NCBI GenBank assembly: GCA_022266195.1
Contig: WHVY01000010.1
Location: 1,066,501 to 1,130,500 of the forward strand
DNA from: Tetranychus cinnabarinus
Taxonomy: Eukaryota; Arthropoda; Arachnida; Trombidiformes; Tetranychidae
DNA length: 64,000 nt
Direction of reading: 5' to 3'
The notes beneath the pieces were generated by a model. The model saw only the letters and a program-made list of their open reading frames with translations. It did no database searches and was not told the origin of the DNA. Shown piece by piece: positions 41,401 through 52,218 of the stretch; the stretch's first letter is position 1, and every line of letters begins with the position of its first letter. A program made the translations under genes and the position numbers.

Positions 41401-41589
41401 AAAGCTAAATTAAGTAGACATGCCGCTATTCAAAGTTATATCAATCAACAGCAATCACTTGGAGTTAATCCGGTTTCGTGTGTACCAACAGAATTAGAAT
41501 CACTTGATATGCTTTATTTTGCCACTGATGGTACAGTAATCCTTCAACAAGTCGATGATATTGTTGCTTCACAGTGCGGATGCCAGTAA
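23465..41589 (+). CDS. BMP-type TGF-beta superfamily ligand (five exons, 18 kb)
   Basis: Exons 23465-23909, 25097-25257, 36142-36292, 39482-39646 and 41072-41589 join with matching phases (1,0,1,1) to 479 residues. Exon 1 has a signal peptide, a Gln/Ser/Asn-rich stretch and the prodomain start (ILKLIGIGDH, then PQFMIDLYKTLAD). Exons 2-4 supply the usual prodomain landmarks: FNVTPD, AEFHIFKL, VGIYQLL, LLDSRR, VGWEMFYV and RPILVVYTAE. Exon 5 holds the knot domain, with C364 then GYTVDLDKLGW, YRCQGGC, SCVPTELESLDMLYF and QCGCQ at the end. Six knot cysteines are kept. The residue that usually forms the inter-chain bond (first C of CCVPT) is S443. No R-X-X-R motif lies between the prodomain and C364; the only such motif is RRTR at 105-108. 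Ligands of this family signal through type I/II Ser/Thr kinase receptors. Intron 2 (10.9 kb) contains an antisense receptor gene. The BMP subclass is not resolved. Confidence 0.9.
29823..29960 (+). repeat. dispersed repeat, copy A
   Basis: This stretch inside BMP intron 2 is similar to the reverse complement of about 50445-50582. Shared blocks include ATCAGAATTCAGGTTACTG (29865-29883), GCCATGG at the left end and TATTTTGTAGCAT at the right end, with diverged sequence between. It is probably a degenerate copy of a transposable element. The preceding short ORF 29575-29784 begins with ATG but has no recognisable domain. Confidence 0.6.
30882..33114 (-). CDS. gustatory-receptor-like seven-transmembrane protein (four exons)
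   Basis: Exons 33114-31909, 31805-31734, 31470-31381 and 30956-30882 all join in phase 0 with good GT/AG borders, giving 480 residues. The first exon alone reads on past its donor to a stop at 31870, so the simple ORF misses the true C-terminus. About 110 hydrophilic N-terminal residues are followed by hydrophobic segments (for example FFLCFMNFVIVIRFGVLAWL, LILVLGYFIIMSTYLVWLP, LLLYLGLGFFGVLIAFNLFA). The short exons then give VTFERLSCNTMAFYVGQLFPM and a last hydrophobic stretch with LYLLLIT. The order of one long 5' exon followed by short 3' exons, and the G-x-LF-x-D-like end, fit arthropod gustatory receptors, which are ligand-gated channels with an intracellular N-terminus. The classic TYhhhhhQF end is not conserved. 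It lies wholly in BMP intron 2 on the opposite strand. Family confidence is moderate. Confidence 0.7.
31534..31696. mobile_element. MITE-like inverted repeat in receptor intron 2
   Basis: A left arm (31534-31561, starting GGGTAAACGAGAACCCTTCA) and right arm (31669-31696) are reverse complements over 28 bases with one mismatch. Weaker pairing continues inward. Total length is 163 bp. No convincing direct duplication flanks it, so the superfamily is unknown. It fills most of the 263-bp intron between receptor exons 2 and 3. Confidence 0.7.
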
Positions 41590-41953
41590 AGTCGGACAAT
41601 CAATGGACATTCTACAGCTGAAGGATTTAACTATATGCAAGAACAAGAAAGTTTAAATTCAAACGAAAGTATATCAAGGAAGAAATTTTTAATATTGTTC
41701 ATCATTCAATGTATAATAAAGTTGAACAACCAAAAATCATTTTGATAGTTTACATAAAATTTTTGTCTTTTACGGTATCATCTTTCGTTCCATCGTTACT
41801 AAATAAAATATCAATGTTTCTATTAGATCACAATCAAATTGAAATACAGTTGTTTCAGTATTCAAAATTATTCAAAATTATTCAAAAATTCGCTCTCATC
41901 TTCATCAAAGATGCATTAATCTATTTCTTAAATGACTTCTTCCTTTGACTTGA
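41590..41953. other. convergent 3' flanks
   Basis: Between the stop codon of the plus-strand BMP-type gene and the stop codon of the minus-strand gene beyond it. It should contain both 3' UTRs. An AATAAA lies near 41801. No exon is seen; ORF 41709-41948 has no features. Confidence 0.5.
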
Positions 41954-43321
41954 TTAACGTTTTCTGCAGAAAAAAAGAGTAGATAGAAAAACAATTAGAA
42001 AAATGAAAAAAAATTGAAAATGAAAAATTTACCTTTTTTGATTCGAAGTTTTCAATTTGGTTGTTGACGATGTTTCAGGAGTTGATTGGTTGGAACGTTT
42101 AGCTGATTGTCGAAGAGCATTACGTTTGTTTTGTGGCCCTTTGGTAGAGCTTACTTCGCCTTTAGAACTTGTATCAGAATTTACTTTGTTTACATTGGGC
42201 GTAGAAGATAATTTAACTGATTTAATGGTCACAGTAGGCTTGAGTGTTGGTGATAAAGATGGTGGTGGTGGAGATGGACTCACACGCGATGAAGTACTTT
42301 TTACACAAATGTAGTTTGATTCCTCATCCTCAGAGTCTATTAGATTTATGTCTCCACTGAATTCATCCACAGGGATAGGTGAGTCACTATTTACATCTCT
42401 AATTTCAGGAACTGGCTCCATATCACGACAGTCTATCAATGCTTCCCCTTCATTGTCACTTAAATCATTTTGCGTAGAAAAGTCGTTAAATGAACCACTC
42501 ATTTTCTCACTTGATCGATCCCTTATGGAGCTATTAGTTCGATCATTTATAGCACCTGAATGTGACTCATATTGAGAAGATTCGATAGAGCTTTCCTCTC
42601 GATTGTCTCTAGCCTCGTCATCGTCATCCTCTCCCATCTCGTGTGCAAATGTCTCAAGATGAAAATCAGCAATGAACGATTTCATTTTCATTTCTGCTTT
42701 GTCTAGTTGTTTAGTAAAAATATTTTGAAATCTTTCAATATTGAGCTCAAGCCTCAATAAATCTTGTCTTAAATCTGCACATCTGCTTTCAAAACTGTGA
42801 GATGCTGAAGGAAAAAATTTACTCCATTGTTCAGTTTTTCGTCCACTACTTTTAACATAGTGATGCGCTTGATCAAGACTCCTCAACATAGAACCAAGCC
42901 ATTTAGACACTTGAGGATTGCTAGAATGCTTTTGACTCCAGTGCTCTGAGATATCCAGTGATCCTAGAACTTGATCATCTGATGAACTATTTTGAGGCTG
43001 AGAACCATCATCTTCGAGAAAAATAAGACCTTCATTGTTGCGTTCCCCACCAAAGTTAGATGATTGTTGAGGCTGAGGTTGAGCAAGTTTCCTTTTCTTA
43101 TCTTTGGCTCGTAATTTGTCAAGATGCATGAGAAGCATTTGTTGGCGAATTTTGTGTTGCATTTGAATATGCATTCGGTCTTCCTCCTCTTGTTGTTGAC
43201 TGTAGTTGGTCTCTTGCTCGTCATTTTGAATAATCATTCCCATTTCAATTAAAACCATAGGATTGACATCAACCACATTTTTGGTTATATCTACAAGGTT
43301 GTTATTCATTGAAAAATCCAT
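41954..43321 (-). CDS. acidic, serine-rich, probably nuclear protein of unknown family (two exons)
   Basis: The ATG at 43321 opens a long exon to 42033. Without splicing it stops at once (42029). A GTAAAT donor and an excellent acceptor (TTTTTTTCTGCAG, exon from 41963) frame a 69-bp intron, and splicing would end the protein in NQKRKR. Either way it has about 430 residues. Visible parts are: a Gln/Met-rich region with a basic helix (LRAKDKKRKLAQ, about 67-80); an ordered segment with WLGSMLRSLDQAHHYV and a helical stretch around LRQDLLRLELNIERFQNIF; an acidic run (GEDDDDEARD); Ser/Asp-rich disorder; a Pro run; and a Lys/Ser-rich basic tail. This looks like a chromatin or transcription co-factor, but that is inference and I recognise no domain. 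A CCGCCATCTTTT element, which is AAAAGATGGCGG in the gene's own direction, lies 217-228 bases upstream. Confidence 0.75.
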
Positions 43322-44414
43322 CTTTCACCAGAGTCGATCTGAGTATTTTAATACGAAGAGAGGCCACCACACTACAATAGAGATAATAAATGTAGAGAGA
43401 GATAAAATTAGTTTTATATTAATCACAATTTAATCATATAATTTTAACATGCTAATTCACAATTTAAAACCAAACAAGAAATCCAGCGATGGCTTAATTT
43501 TAAGACCAAATTTCATTTTCACTATCATTTCAGTACCGCCATCTTTTGGATTGGTAGAAAGCAATAGCAAATTAGTGGTTAGCTTCAAAGGCTCAAAGAT
43601 TTGAATTTACTTCTGTGTATTTACCTGGTTAACATATCTATGGTTAAAACAATCAATTGATTAACAGAGAATCACATTCACCAATCGACAGCTAATAAAC
43701 ACATGGAATAAATTTAATTATTCACTGGGGTTGAGAAGTCAGAGATCCTCTTCTTTGAAAAGATGTTGCTGATGAAGTAGTTCATACCCAACGGAAAAGA
43801 TATAAAAAGCAATGATTTATATAATTTGATTTGTACTAAATTGTAAATTTGTTGAAAGTGTAACTTAATGAACATAATTAAATAGCGTACTTGTGCGTAT
43901 AAAAGCACAAAATTAAATAAACTGAATGACTTGTAGATATTTATATTCCTGTAAACTTACAATTACCAAGAATATTTTCAATTTTCAGGGACCAAGATTT
44001 AATTTACACTCCGCAAAACTTGCTGTTAGTCGAAAAAAATACAAAAATAAACGCATTTTTTGAGTAAAACTTTATTTTAAATATAATACATTACTTAAAA
44101 ATTGTTAGAAATAATAAATGAAATTTCATGGGAATTAGGGTTAAATTTGGTATTGAAATACTTAAGGTTGCCTTTTTTAAGTTGTCAATGCAAACCGTTT
44201 TGGGTAAAAAAATGTACCTTCGAGCAAAATCTACCTTTCATGATTTGAATTGGAATGCCCAGTAACCAATTAAATTAACCAAATATTACCTTTCAAATCT
44301 TTCAGTGTTGTAAATAATTTTTAATTAAACTGATTGAGTGGTTGGACATGGACGACAAAAGGTAAGTTATGCTTTTAAGCAGTATTTACATTGATTACTT
44401 GATCAGATGTTTGT
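43322..44414. other. intergenic
   Basis: Contains the promoter side of the acidic nuclear protein, with a YY1-type CGCCATCTTTT at 43538-43548, and the 3' flank of the CRAL-TRIO gene. The minus ORF 43714-43908 is short and has no features. Confidence 0.45.
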
Positions 44415-45389
44415 TCAGTCAAAATAATTTTCTAACTCTTCTAGTTTGATAAATTTCAAGTCTGGTTTGGACAATTCGCTTTCAAATTTTTTCAACTCTT
44501 CAGCAAAAAATTCACGAAGCTCTTCTACATCATCTTTAGTGTATCCTCTACTTTCCAGTGCTTTTTCAATCGGTGGAAATGAATCTGGATCCAAATGGTA
44601 TGGCATTTTACACCTTCCACCCATATAGTCAGGTACATTATCCAACCCAATAAAATCGTCTATTGTATCCTTGTCAATAAATATGATCTTTTCCCTCGTC
44701 TTTTTAGGTAACATGGGAGAAACAAGCTTGAAAAGCCATTTAAGAGAGACTGGAAATTCGTAAAAGGCAACATAAGCATACAAGTCTGGATAATTCAAAT
44801 CTCTTAGCTTAATCACTTCTCTAAACAGCTCAAAATCCAGCATGGATTTATGGAAAACAAGATTAGAGCAATCGCTTATGAAGCCAAACCGACGTCCATA
44901 TTGTGATACTTTCCTGGACACTAATTCACCAAAATAAATAACTGAATCCGTGATTAAAGGTTTAAATTTTCTGGGTGGTATAGCACATGGTCTGGAATAG
45001 ATTGTTGGTGTTCCATTTTTATCTCGGACATAACTGTGGAAGCCTCTGGCCTTAGCAACCTCCTTTGGGATAAACACTGAATACATATTCAACTGGTTAA
45101 CCCGATTCTCTTTCCGCCATCGTAAGGATTTCCTTAAGGTTTTCAAGGCAGCCTCCAAATGGCCATCATGTTGACTTATAAATCGAAAGATGAAAATGTC
45201 ATCATTTTCAATTCGCTCAACGTCCTCCAAGGTGATTGATTTTGGATCATTTTTGGCTTCAAATAATATAATCTCTCGAATGGCTGATATCTTGACACGA
45301 TCATCGGGACCAATTTTATAAAACAACTGCTCTTCGGGAAGAGGTGATGGACTGTTGTTAAAAGATTGAAAAAGGTCTTTAAATTTCAT
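44415..45389 (-). CDS. CRAL-TRIO (Sec14-like) lipid-transfer protein
   Basis: A single exon of 324 residues. The start chosen is the ATG at 45389 (MKFKDLFQSF); the longer frame begins with TTG. An N-terminal helical region (CRAL-TRIO-N) ends in the typical DDIFIFRFISQHDGHLEAAL and LRWRKE pattern. The lipid-binding domain follows, with YGRRFGFISDCSNLVF, LRDLNYPDLYAYVAFYEFP, a SPMLPKKTREKIIF stretch and a DNVPDYMGGRC end that corresponds to the Sec14 LPxxxGG-like turn. A helical acidic C-terminal extension rich in E/K closes the protein. The family shuttles phosphoinositides, tocopherol or retinoids between membranes; the ligand cannot be inferred here. There is no signal peptide, so it is probably cytosolic. 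Confidence 0.9.
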   Translation of the reverse strand: MKFKDLFQSFNNSPSPLPEEQLFYKIGPDDRVKISAIREIILFEAKNDPKSITLEDVERIENDDIFIFRFISQHDGHLEAALKTLRKSLRWRKENRVNQLNMYSVFIPKEVAKARGFHSYVRDKNGTPTIYSRPCAIPPRKFKPLITDSVIYFGELVSRKVSQYGRRFGFISDCSNLVFHKSMLDFELFREVIKLRDLNYPDLYAYVAFYEFPVSLKWLFKLVSPMLPKKTREKIIFIDKDTIDDFIGLDNVPDYMGGRCKMPYHLDPDSFPPIEKALESRGYTKDDVEELREFFAEELKKFESELSKPDLKFIKLEELENYFD

Positions 45390-48300
45390 GGTAAACAAAC
45401 AAATGGATCAAAATACAGGACAGGAAAGGGTAGCAAATACAAGGATACAAGTGATTTCAGTTGACTGATCAATGAGTTGCAACCAGAGAAGCTGAAGACT
45501 GACCAAACCAGATAAAATGCTAGAACTTGAATAGATAAAAATTTACATTGTTCACATTTATATGAAAGTTGGTCTTATGCCTTGAAGCAATTTCACAACA
45601 ACTCAAGTCCTTTTGTACGCTGAATCTTTAATTATAGCTTAATAACAATAGGATTGACGTCTAACCTATCCTGTTTCAATTGCTCTGGTACTAATGATAA
45701 CGATAATAATGATTAGGAGGCAACAATGTATATAAATTGAACCGAGAAAAGGACGAAGTGGAAAAAAAAGAAACCAGTCTTAGATCTGCCTACCATTAAA
45801 AAGGTAATGTTCATCTTTTCCTTTCAATAGTTCATTAATGTGAATACCCATGATTGATGAAAATATGATAAAAAAGAGATTTCCTTCAGCCATCTTCACA
45901 TTGAAAAATTACCATAAACATTGTGAATAGGAAGATTGAATGAACACGAGACTTAAATGATCCCAAATTTAATCACCTTCAGTTGACAACAGCTAACAAT
46001 GTCAGAGTCTTAATGATTTCAACTTACAAATTAACCAGAATTTCTGAGTCAACTGTTTCGGTAAAAGCCTGATAAAAATTATAATCATTTATTTACTAGA
46101 AACATTTCAACTGATTCCAACTTTGCAATTTGATCACTTTGGTCATTGATACCAACATTAATACCGTTGTCATTAGTAAATTTCAGCTCTTCTGTACAGT
46201 ATCGTTCATTAGTTATATAAGGATCAAATGTTTCAACTAAATTCAGGAGATTAGATTCCTTGGTGGTAAAATAAGGCCATTGGTCAAGTTAACTTCATTG
46301 GGATCCAGTTTTGTTTCACGAAAAGATTAATCATCTAAGACTGTCATTACATTGATAAATGGTTGAAATCAATTCTGATTAGATATCAAGTGTCAATTAA
46401 AAATTTACACTCTTCGAGAATCTGGTCTAAAGGATGGTCGATGTTGAGTTAAAACGCAATCAAAAGCTTAATGGCATTTCAAGCTAACCTTGATCGTTTT
46501 ATAATTTATTTGATTTCGTTTTAAAATGTTATTTAATAATCAAAGTTAACCTTTCATTGTTACTCCAACTAACAACATTTCAACTTAAAATGTATTCAAG
46601 TGTTTCAAAGCTCAATGTTTGACTTTGAGGAAATACTTGATTTGGCCTCCAAAAATGCTCTTCAAATAGTTGATTGTTTGCCTATTTTATGGTTGGTCAA
46701 GTGTATATTGTCTTAAATCAACTTGATTCCTAACCTTCAAAATCAATTACAAAGCGGACAGTTTTGTCCTTCTAGTCCAATCAAGTTACATAGTAAATCA
46801 CAGGAAAAAAAACAATATTAAACACTTTCCTCAAATTAATCTTCACCTTCATCAACTGTTTGAATACCTAAATTGTTTGCTCATTGAAAATGTACTTTTC
46901 TAGTAAAAACAAAATATTTAATCACGAACATCATAATCAGCTGGAATCAACCGAATACAATTTAATGTCTAATTTCATTGGAATGTCAAAGATGGATCAT
47001 TAACAATCAACTTTCAGCTCATTAGCCGTTGCTTACATGGTCAATGGAAATGCAATCAATCAATTGTAAATAATAAGAAAGAGATGTCAAATGAATTAAT
47101 TGTGTTGCCTGAAGAATTAATTATTAAGAATTATTTCAAGTTAAAATTGGGAATCAGTACTTTAAGCTGTTGGCAACAAATGACAGCTGATTCTGATGAA
47201 TCTTTTATTGGTTAAAGTTGTATATTTATTCATGTAAAACTATTATTTCAAGGTTGGCTGAATCTTGTTCATTGGAAATATCTTCATCTTCATCTACATC
47301 TTCATCCTGATCACCATCTTCATCATCATATTTTGATATCAACTTGACATTTCCATACCAAGGTTAGATGTACTCTATTGGGAGTGAATATACAACAATT
47401 TGGTAAAGAAGCTTAAGATTAAGGCAATGGTTGATAATGATATTATCATGTTAGTTAATAATAATGAACTTCAACTGTCACAAGATAACTAGTTTTGGCC
47501 AAAACAAACAAAAACACATTATATAAATTGAGGCCAATCATGAACCAGATCGCAACAGAAACAATCTAATCTGGTGAACATCATAATGAATAAATCCCAA
47601 ACTCTAGCTTTATCATTATTGACCAGACCAGTTTTGTTTATCATTTTGTTCAATCGATTCGCATTGGTAAAACCAGAAAACTTTGATTGACAGTCACAAT
47701 TGAAATCATTGTCGGTCCAGTAAATCACATCAAGTCCAGTAAGATGCTGGACAAGGCAAACAGAATCAAAACTTACCTCGATGAATGAAAGATTTTCTTG
47801 ATTATTTCCATTGTCAATTAGGTTGTTATTAAGCCACTGCAACAGTTGAATTGTTAGTAAACTTGAGAAACAGTATTTTCTTGAAACCAAGAAATTGAGA
47901 GTAAATCTTTGCTAATTTACAAAACAAATTAGCTCGATGAGTGTAAATTAAACACTAATAATAAAGATTGTAATTAGAGTCTACAGATGATCGAGATTTG
48001 GAGTCAAAGAAATACAATGAGGTTGGAAGATTTTTCAAATGTTAGACAAAACCGCGTCTCTCATTGTTTTGGTTTTATTCACAATATACAGTCACTGTGG
48101 TATTGTCATCAAAACTTGCATCGCTTAGTAAAATGTTATCACTGTGTATTGAACAGTTAATTAACTGTTAATTATTGAATTAAGTTGGTCAACAATTGGT
48201 AAACACAAATGGTAAAAACGGTTGAAATTGGATTTATTGAGGAGAGTCAAGTTGATGAGTGTAAAGACATAAGTAAACAAATGAATGGAGCTGATGTCAA

Positions 48301-50124
48301 ATTGATTGTAAATTACAAGTGGAGCCAGTTAATGATACTATCACTGTTGAATGAAAATTGGTATGGATAGAGTTACCACAAACCATGATCATCATGATTA
48401 TCAACAGAAAATATTGGCTGACATGATCAATGAAGTTTCTCTTACTTCTTGGCTTGTCCTTTTACTATCGTCATCATCGTTATCTTCAGCTTTTTTTACA
48501 ATCAGCTCTGTTTTTACCAAATTTATTTGTTTTTCAATAATTATCAAGCAATCTTCCAGGCTTCAGATCTTTTCCAGCTCCTCTGATAGCAAAACTGAAC
48601 CTTCTTGCTGTTATATAATATAATCAAAGCCGCGGGTGATTCAGATTCAAGCTTCCAACAATTTTGTTTTTAATTTGAGCCTTAATTATTTACAGAATGT
48701 TATTATTTATTCTGGGTTTCACTGTTTAAATCAATGATGGAGTGAATTTGTTTCATTAATATCATTTAACACATTCATATGTGCTTCTACCTCAGACTGG
48801 CCTTGATTCTGGTACGTGAGCACCTTAAAAGTGATTTTCTGGTTCTCAACACAATTTATTTTTATTAATAAAAGGTATATTAAAGGTTAATTAATCAATA
48901 GATTTCGTAATTCAATGCTTTTTACACATGTAAGCTCCAAACCAGAAATTGAATATTGCGCGTAACCGTTTCTTGTCAAAATTATGTTGCCTTTTCGTTC
49001 ATCTCAGCTTGTTTACCTTAATCGGTTAATTAAATTGAATCGCATTTTTTAATAACTTGAGGTTCAGTAAGTATTTCCCCTGATTTTGATTTAATCAGAG
49101 ATTTGTCGTTAATTTTAAAATTAGCCATTCTACGACTGACAGATGGCTCTTCATCAAGATTTCTTTTGATATTAATGATTGATCCCTTTATTTACTTCAT
49201 ATGGTACATTATGAATGTTTTTACCCGCTAAAATATTATCATCCACCTGATTTTTTTTTAATTTTATAAATGGAGCAAACTTTATCTAATGAATCATTTA
49301 AATTTTCATTTTAATCGACCAAACTCTAAAGATTATGGCGACTTATTAGATTGTGTTGGATTTGATTGGAAAATGGTTCACCGAAAAGTTACAAGCTTTT
49401 ACTGTTCACAAGTTCGTTACCAAAAATTGTAAGTACAAATTTTTTATAACCACATATAATTTCGAGTGATTTATTATTATATTTTAGATACTGATGGCTG
49501 AATATTACTTATTATCCAGTGAATTTGAATATTAATCACTAGTTGTAACAATAATGATCAATCTTCAATCAAATGTCTTGTGAAATTACCACAGGTATTG
49601 TTGTTACAGCATGAAAATTAATTTTTGTCTCATTTCTATTGAAAGCAACTTTAATTCAAGAAATACAGTCAGTCATAAAAGATTATGAAAGGTGCCATAA
49701 AGTAATAGAGAAGAAAAAAGCTCAGATTGTTAATAATCTTGTAATTGTTAGTCAATTTGATTGTAATGTCTTTCATAATATTGCATGACTGAATGTATTT
49801 CTTGCTTTCAATGGGCAGAGATACCAAAAATTAGGCAAAACTAATTTTCTATGCTGTATTGCTACTCACATTATTAGATTAACACACAACAGTGTGAATT
49901 ATTAATAGAAACAATCTGTTTAAACAGCTTCAGATTATCTCTTGCCTCATTAAATATACTATCATGTTGAGGCACGTGCCTAATCAACGTCCTCATGGTT
50001 TTGATTGTTAGACTAAATTTACCTTTTGAAACCAGGATAGTTTGCGACATTTTACTAGACTGGAACAGTTGAATCATTAAATCTGACAACGATTCAAACT
50101 ATTAGCTTGCTTGAATTGACAAGG

Positions 50125-50275
50125 CAAGGCACAATCGATTAAAAATCAGGAGAACCGTTGAATCTTTTTACTTTAGACTGATAATTGTCTGATTATTTTG
50201 AACTTATCTTTTCGAATTGCTGTCATTTCACAAAAATTATGCGATTTCGCCTAATTTTTAATCGCTTGTGCCTTG
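50125..50275. mobile_element. MITE-like inverted repeat
   Basis: Left arm 50125-50152 (CAAGGCACAATCGATTAAAA and on) and right arm 50249-50275 are reverse complements with about three mismatches. They enclose 96 bases, for a total of 151 bp. No obvious target duplication is seen. The size and termini suit a small non-autonomous DNA element. Confidence 0.6.
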
Positions 50276-50444
50276 ATCTGATCACAAATATTTCCTGACC
50301 ATTGTGAATACCTTTTGATTTAAAAGTTGACATTTTGTAGGTTTGTAGTGAAACTGAACCCGTTCGTCCATACAAACAAATCAAATCTAAATTAACTCGA
50401 AGCTTAGTTTTTATTATTATCCAACAATGAAAAACAATTTACTC

Positions 50445-50582
50445 AAAAATTTCCTCCAAAGACGATGCTACAAAATACGAATGCTGCGTTTTCCCCTGTC
50501 GTGTTTAATGGGAATTTCTCAGTAACCTGAATTCTGATCAACCTCTAGCTTTTTTCGGACTTCTGCTTCAGGCATGGCTTCC
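50445..50582 (-). repeat. dispersed repeat, copy B
   Basis: This is the reverse-oriented partner of 29823-29960. The longest identical block is CAGTAACCTGAATTCTGAT at 50520-50538, with further shared blocks ATGCTACAAAATAC near 50465 and CATGGCTT near 50573. Divergence is substantial, so the copies are old. Confidence 0.6.
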
Positions 50583-51284
50583 AGTTTGTGTAAAAATTAG
50601 ACTTTTAGCCATAATTGTCACACAAAATTTGATTAATTTACTTCAGATATATTATTTATAGATTATATAATATAATTATTAATTAAGCATAACTAATATT
50701 ATTAACCGAGAAACTAATGATCTTTGAAATTATTATGGCCAGTGGGCTACCAATGATGAAAATCATTGCAATAATTATGACGTCTGGGATATTTATGACT
50801 CGAAAGTTCAGTACAGAATAACATACTAAAAATACATTACATTAGAATATAATACAATGCTCTTTTCAAGGTTTCGCGATTTTTCAGTGAAAAATGATTG
50901 ATTTCTAATTGAATCTAATTCAGTTTTAATTGCTTGATTTGCTTTATTTTAATCAAATCTTTTTTCTTTTGTTAAAAATAGATTGGTTGGAGTTATATCA
51001 TTTTCAATTCAATAATAATGATAATAAATTATGGAAAACATTCAATATTCTTGGCATGATTTTCTTGAAACAATGGGAAAAGTACATGAAAAATCAACAA
51101 AATGGTGGCTAATTCAACAATTACTCATTACTATATCCATCAAGTCGCCCCTCAATTTTGCTCCAGTTGGTGTTAAATTGTGATCAGAGGCTGATTGCAT
51201 TTATGCTTGGTTTTGTTCAAGCTTGGACTTGATAGTCTTCTTCGTTATAAACTTGGATTCGAAACAAAATTCATCACTTCCACA

Positions 51285-52218
51285 ATGCTATCACTACTTC
51301 TGATTATCCTTTTCAGTCAATGTTATTTAAGCGTTTGTTATGAAAAATTAAATTGCAGTAAGTATAACCTTTTTGGCTCTGAAATATATAAAACTTATAA
51401 ATATACTGTGATTGATAATTCTTTTACTTTTGTGCTTAGATTGTGGGATCGAAGGTATTGATACAAAAGTTGTTAATGGCAGGGAAGCCATTCCTAACAA
51501 TTATCGATGGATGGCTGCGATATCCGATCTCAATTTACAAAATGTCTTTTGTGGTGGAACCTTAATCAATAATCGTTACATTATAACAGCTGGTCATTGT
51601 TTTACAGAAATTCTTGATAGATCAACCATCAGAATCATCTTGGGTGCTCATGATTTAACAAAAATGGAAAATGTTACTGTTTACAAGGCGGATAAAGTGA
51701 TTGTCCATGAGAAATATGAGCCCAATTCATCTCACCAAAGATTTGATATTGCCTTAATTAAATTGAACAAGAATGTCACCTTTACCGATAAGATTGGACC
51801 GATTTGCCTGCCTCCACGAAATATGAGACAAAGCTTTGATTCCCTAAAGATAAGTGGTTGGGGCTCACTGGGAGAGGGACTGGAAACATCGACGCGATTG
51901 ATGGAGGTTGTTGTCAAGGAACGACCTTTAGCCGTTTGTCAGAAACTTCTTGGATCGGAAAGGGTTACAGTTAATCATATTTGTGCCGGTGATTCTAAGT
52001 ATGATTCATGTTCTGGTGACTCTGGTGGACCTTTAATGACTAAAATCAGAGGTCGAGTTTACTTAGTTGGAATTGTTTCTTGGGGAATTGAATGTGCCCA
52101 TAAAAATTATCCTGGAGTTTACACCAGAGTCTCATCGTACGGATTGTGGATCTATCAGAACTCACAAGAAGCTCTCTATTGTAATAACAAAATGCCTTTA
52201 AATGAAACAGCTGGTTAA
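51285..52218 (+). CDS. secreted trypsin-like serine protease (S1 family)
   Basis: Exons 51285-51357 and 51440-52218 join in phase 1 to 283 residues. Exon 1 is a signal peptide (MLSLLLIILFSQCYLSVC). A short propeptide with NCNCGIE precedes the activation site K34-VVNG. The catalytic triad is complete: H77 in ITAGHC, D127 in RFDIALIKL and S219 in CSGDSGGPL. D213 is at the position that gives trypsin-like Arg/Lys specificity. Cys pairs of a standard S1 domain are present, and no CLIP, CUB or LDLA domain is seen. A secreted zymogen with a role in digestion or a haemolymph cascade is likely; which one is not decided by the sequence. AATAAA lies about 120 bases after the stop. The longer frame from 51195 begins upstream with GTG/ATG codons that do not fit a signal peptide. 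Confidence 0.93.

Larger units (their letters stand above)
45390..51284. other. gene-poor interval with repeats and doubtful minus-strand exons
   Basis: No gene can be firmly placed in these 5.9 kb. Several minus-strand stretches have exon-like borders. 47842-47783 lies between a TTGCAG acceptor and a GTAAGT donor. About 48610-48443 reads as a Lys/Glu-rich coiled-coil frame before GTAAGA, but one in-frame TGA interrupts it. About 47345-47229 is an acidic repeat ending in a stop. Part of the last is a TTCATC-type simple repeat, which gives acidic residues automatically. The region also contains an inverted repeat (50125-50275) and a dispersed repeat copy (50445-50582). Confidence 0.4.

Noticed and set aside
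42057..42575. Plus-strand ORFs opposite the acidic nuclear gene
   Set aside because: Shadows of the biased codons of the minus-strand gene.
47281..47335. Acidic coding-like repeat on the minus strand
   Set aside because: As evidence of coding on its own it is weak, because a TTCATC simple repeat produces Asp/Glu runs without selection.
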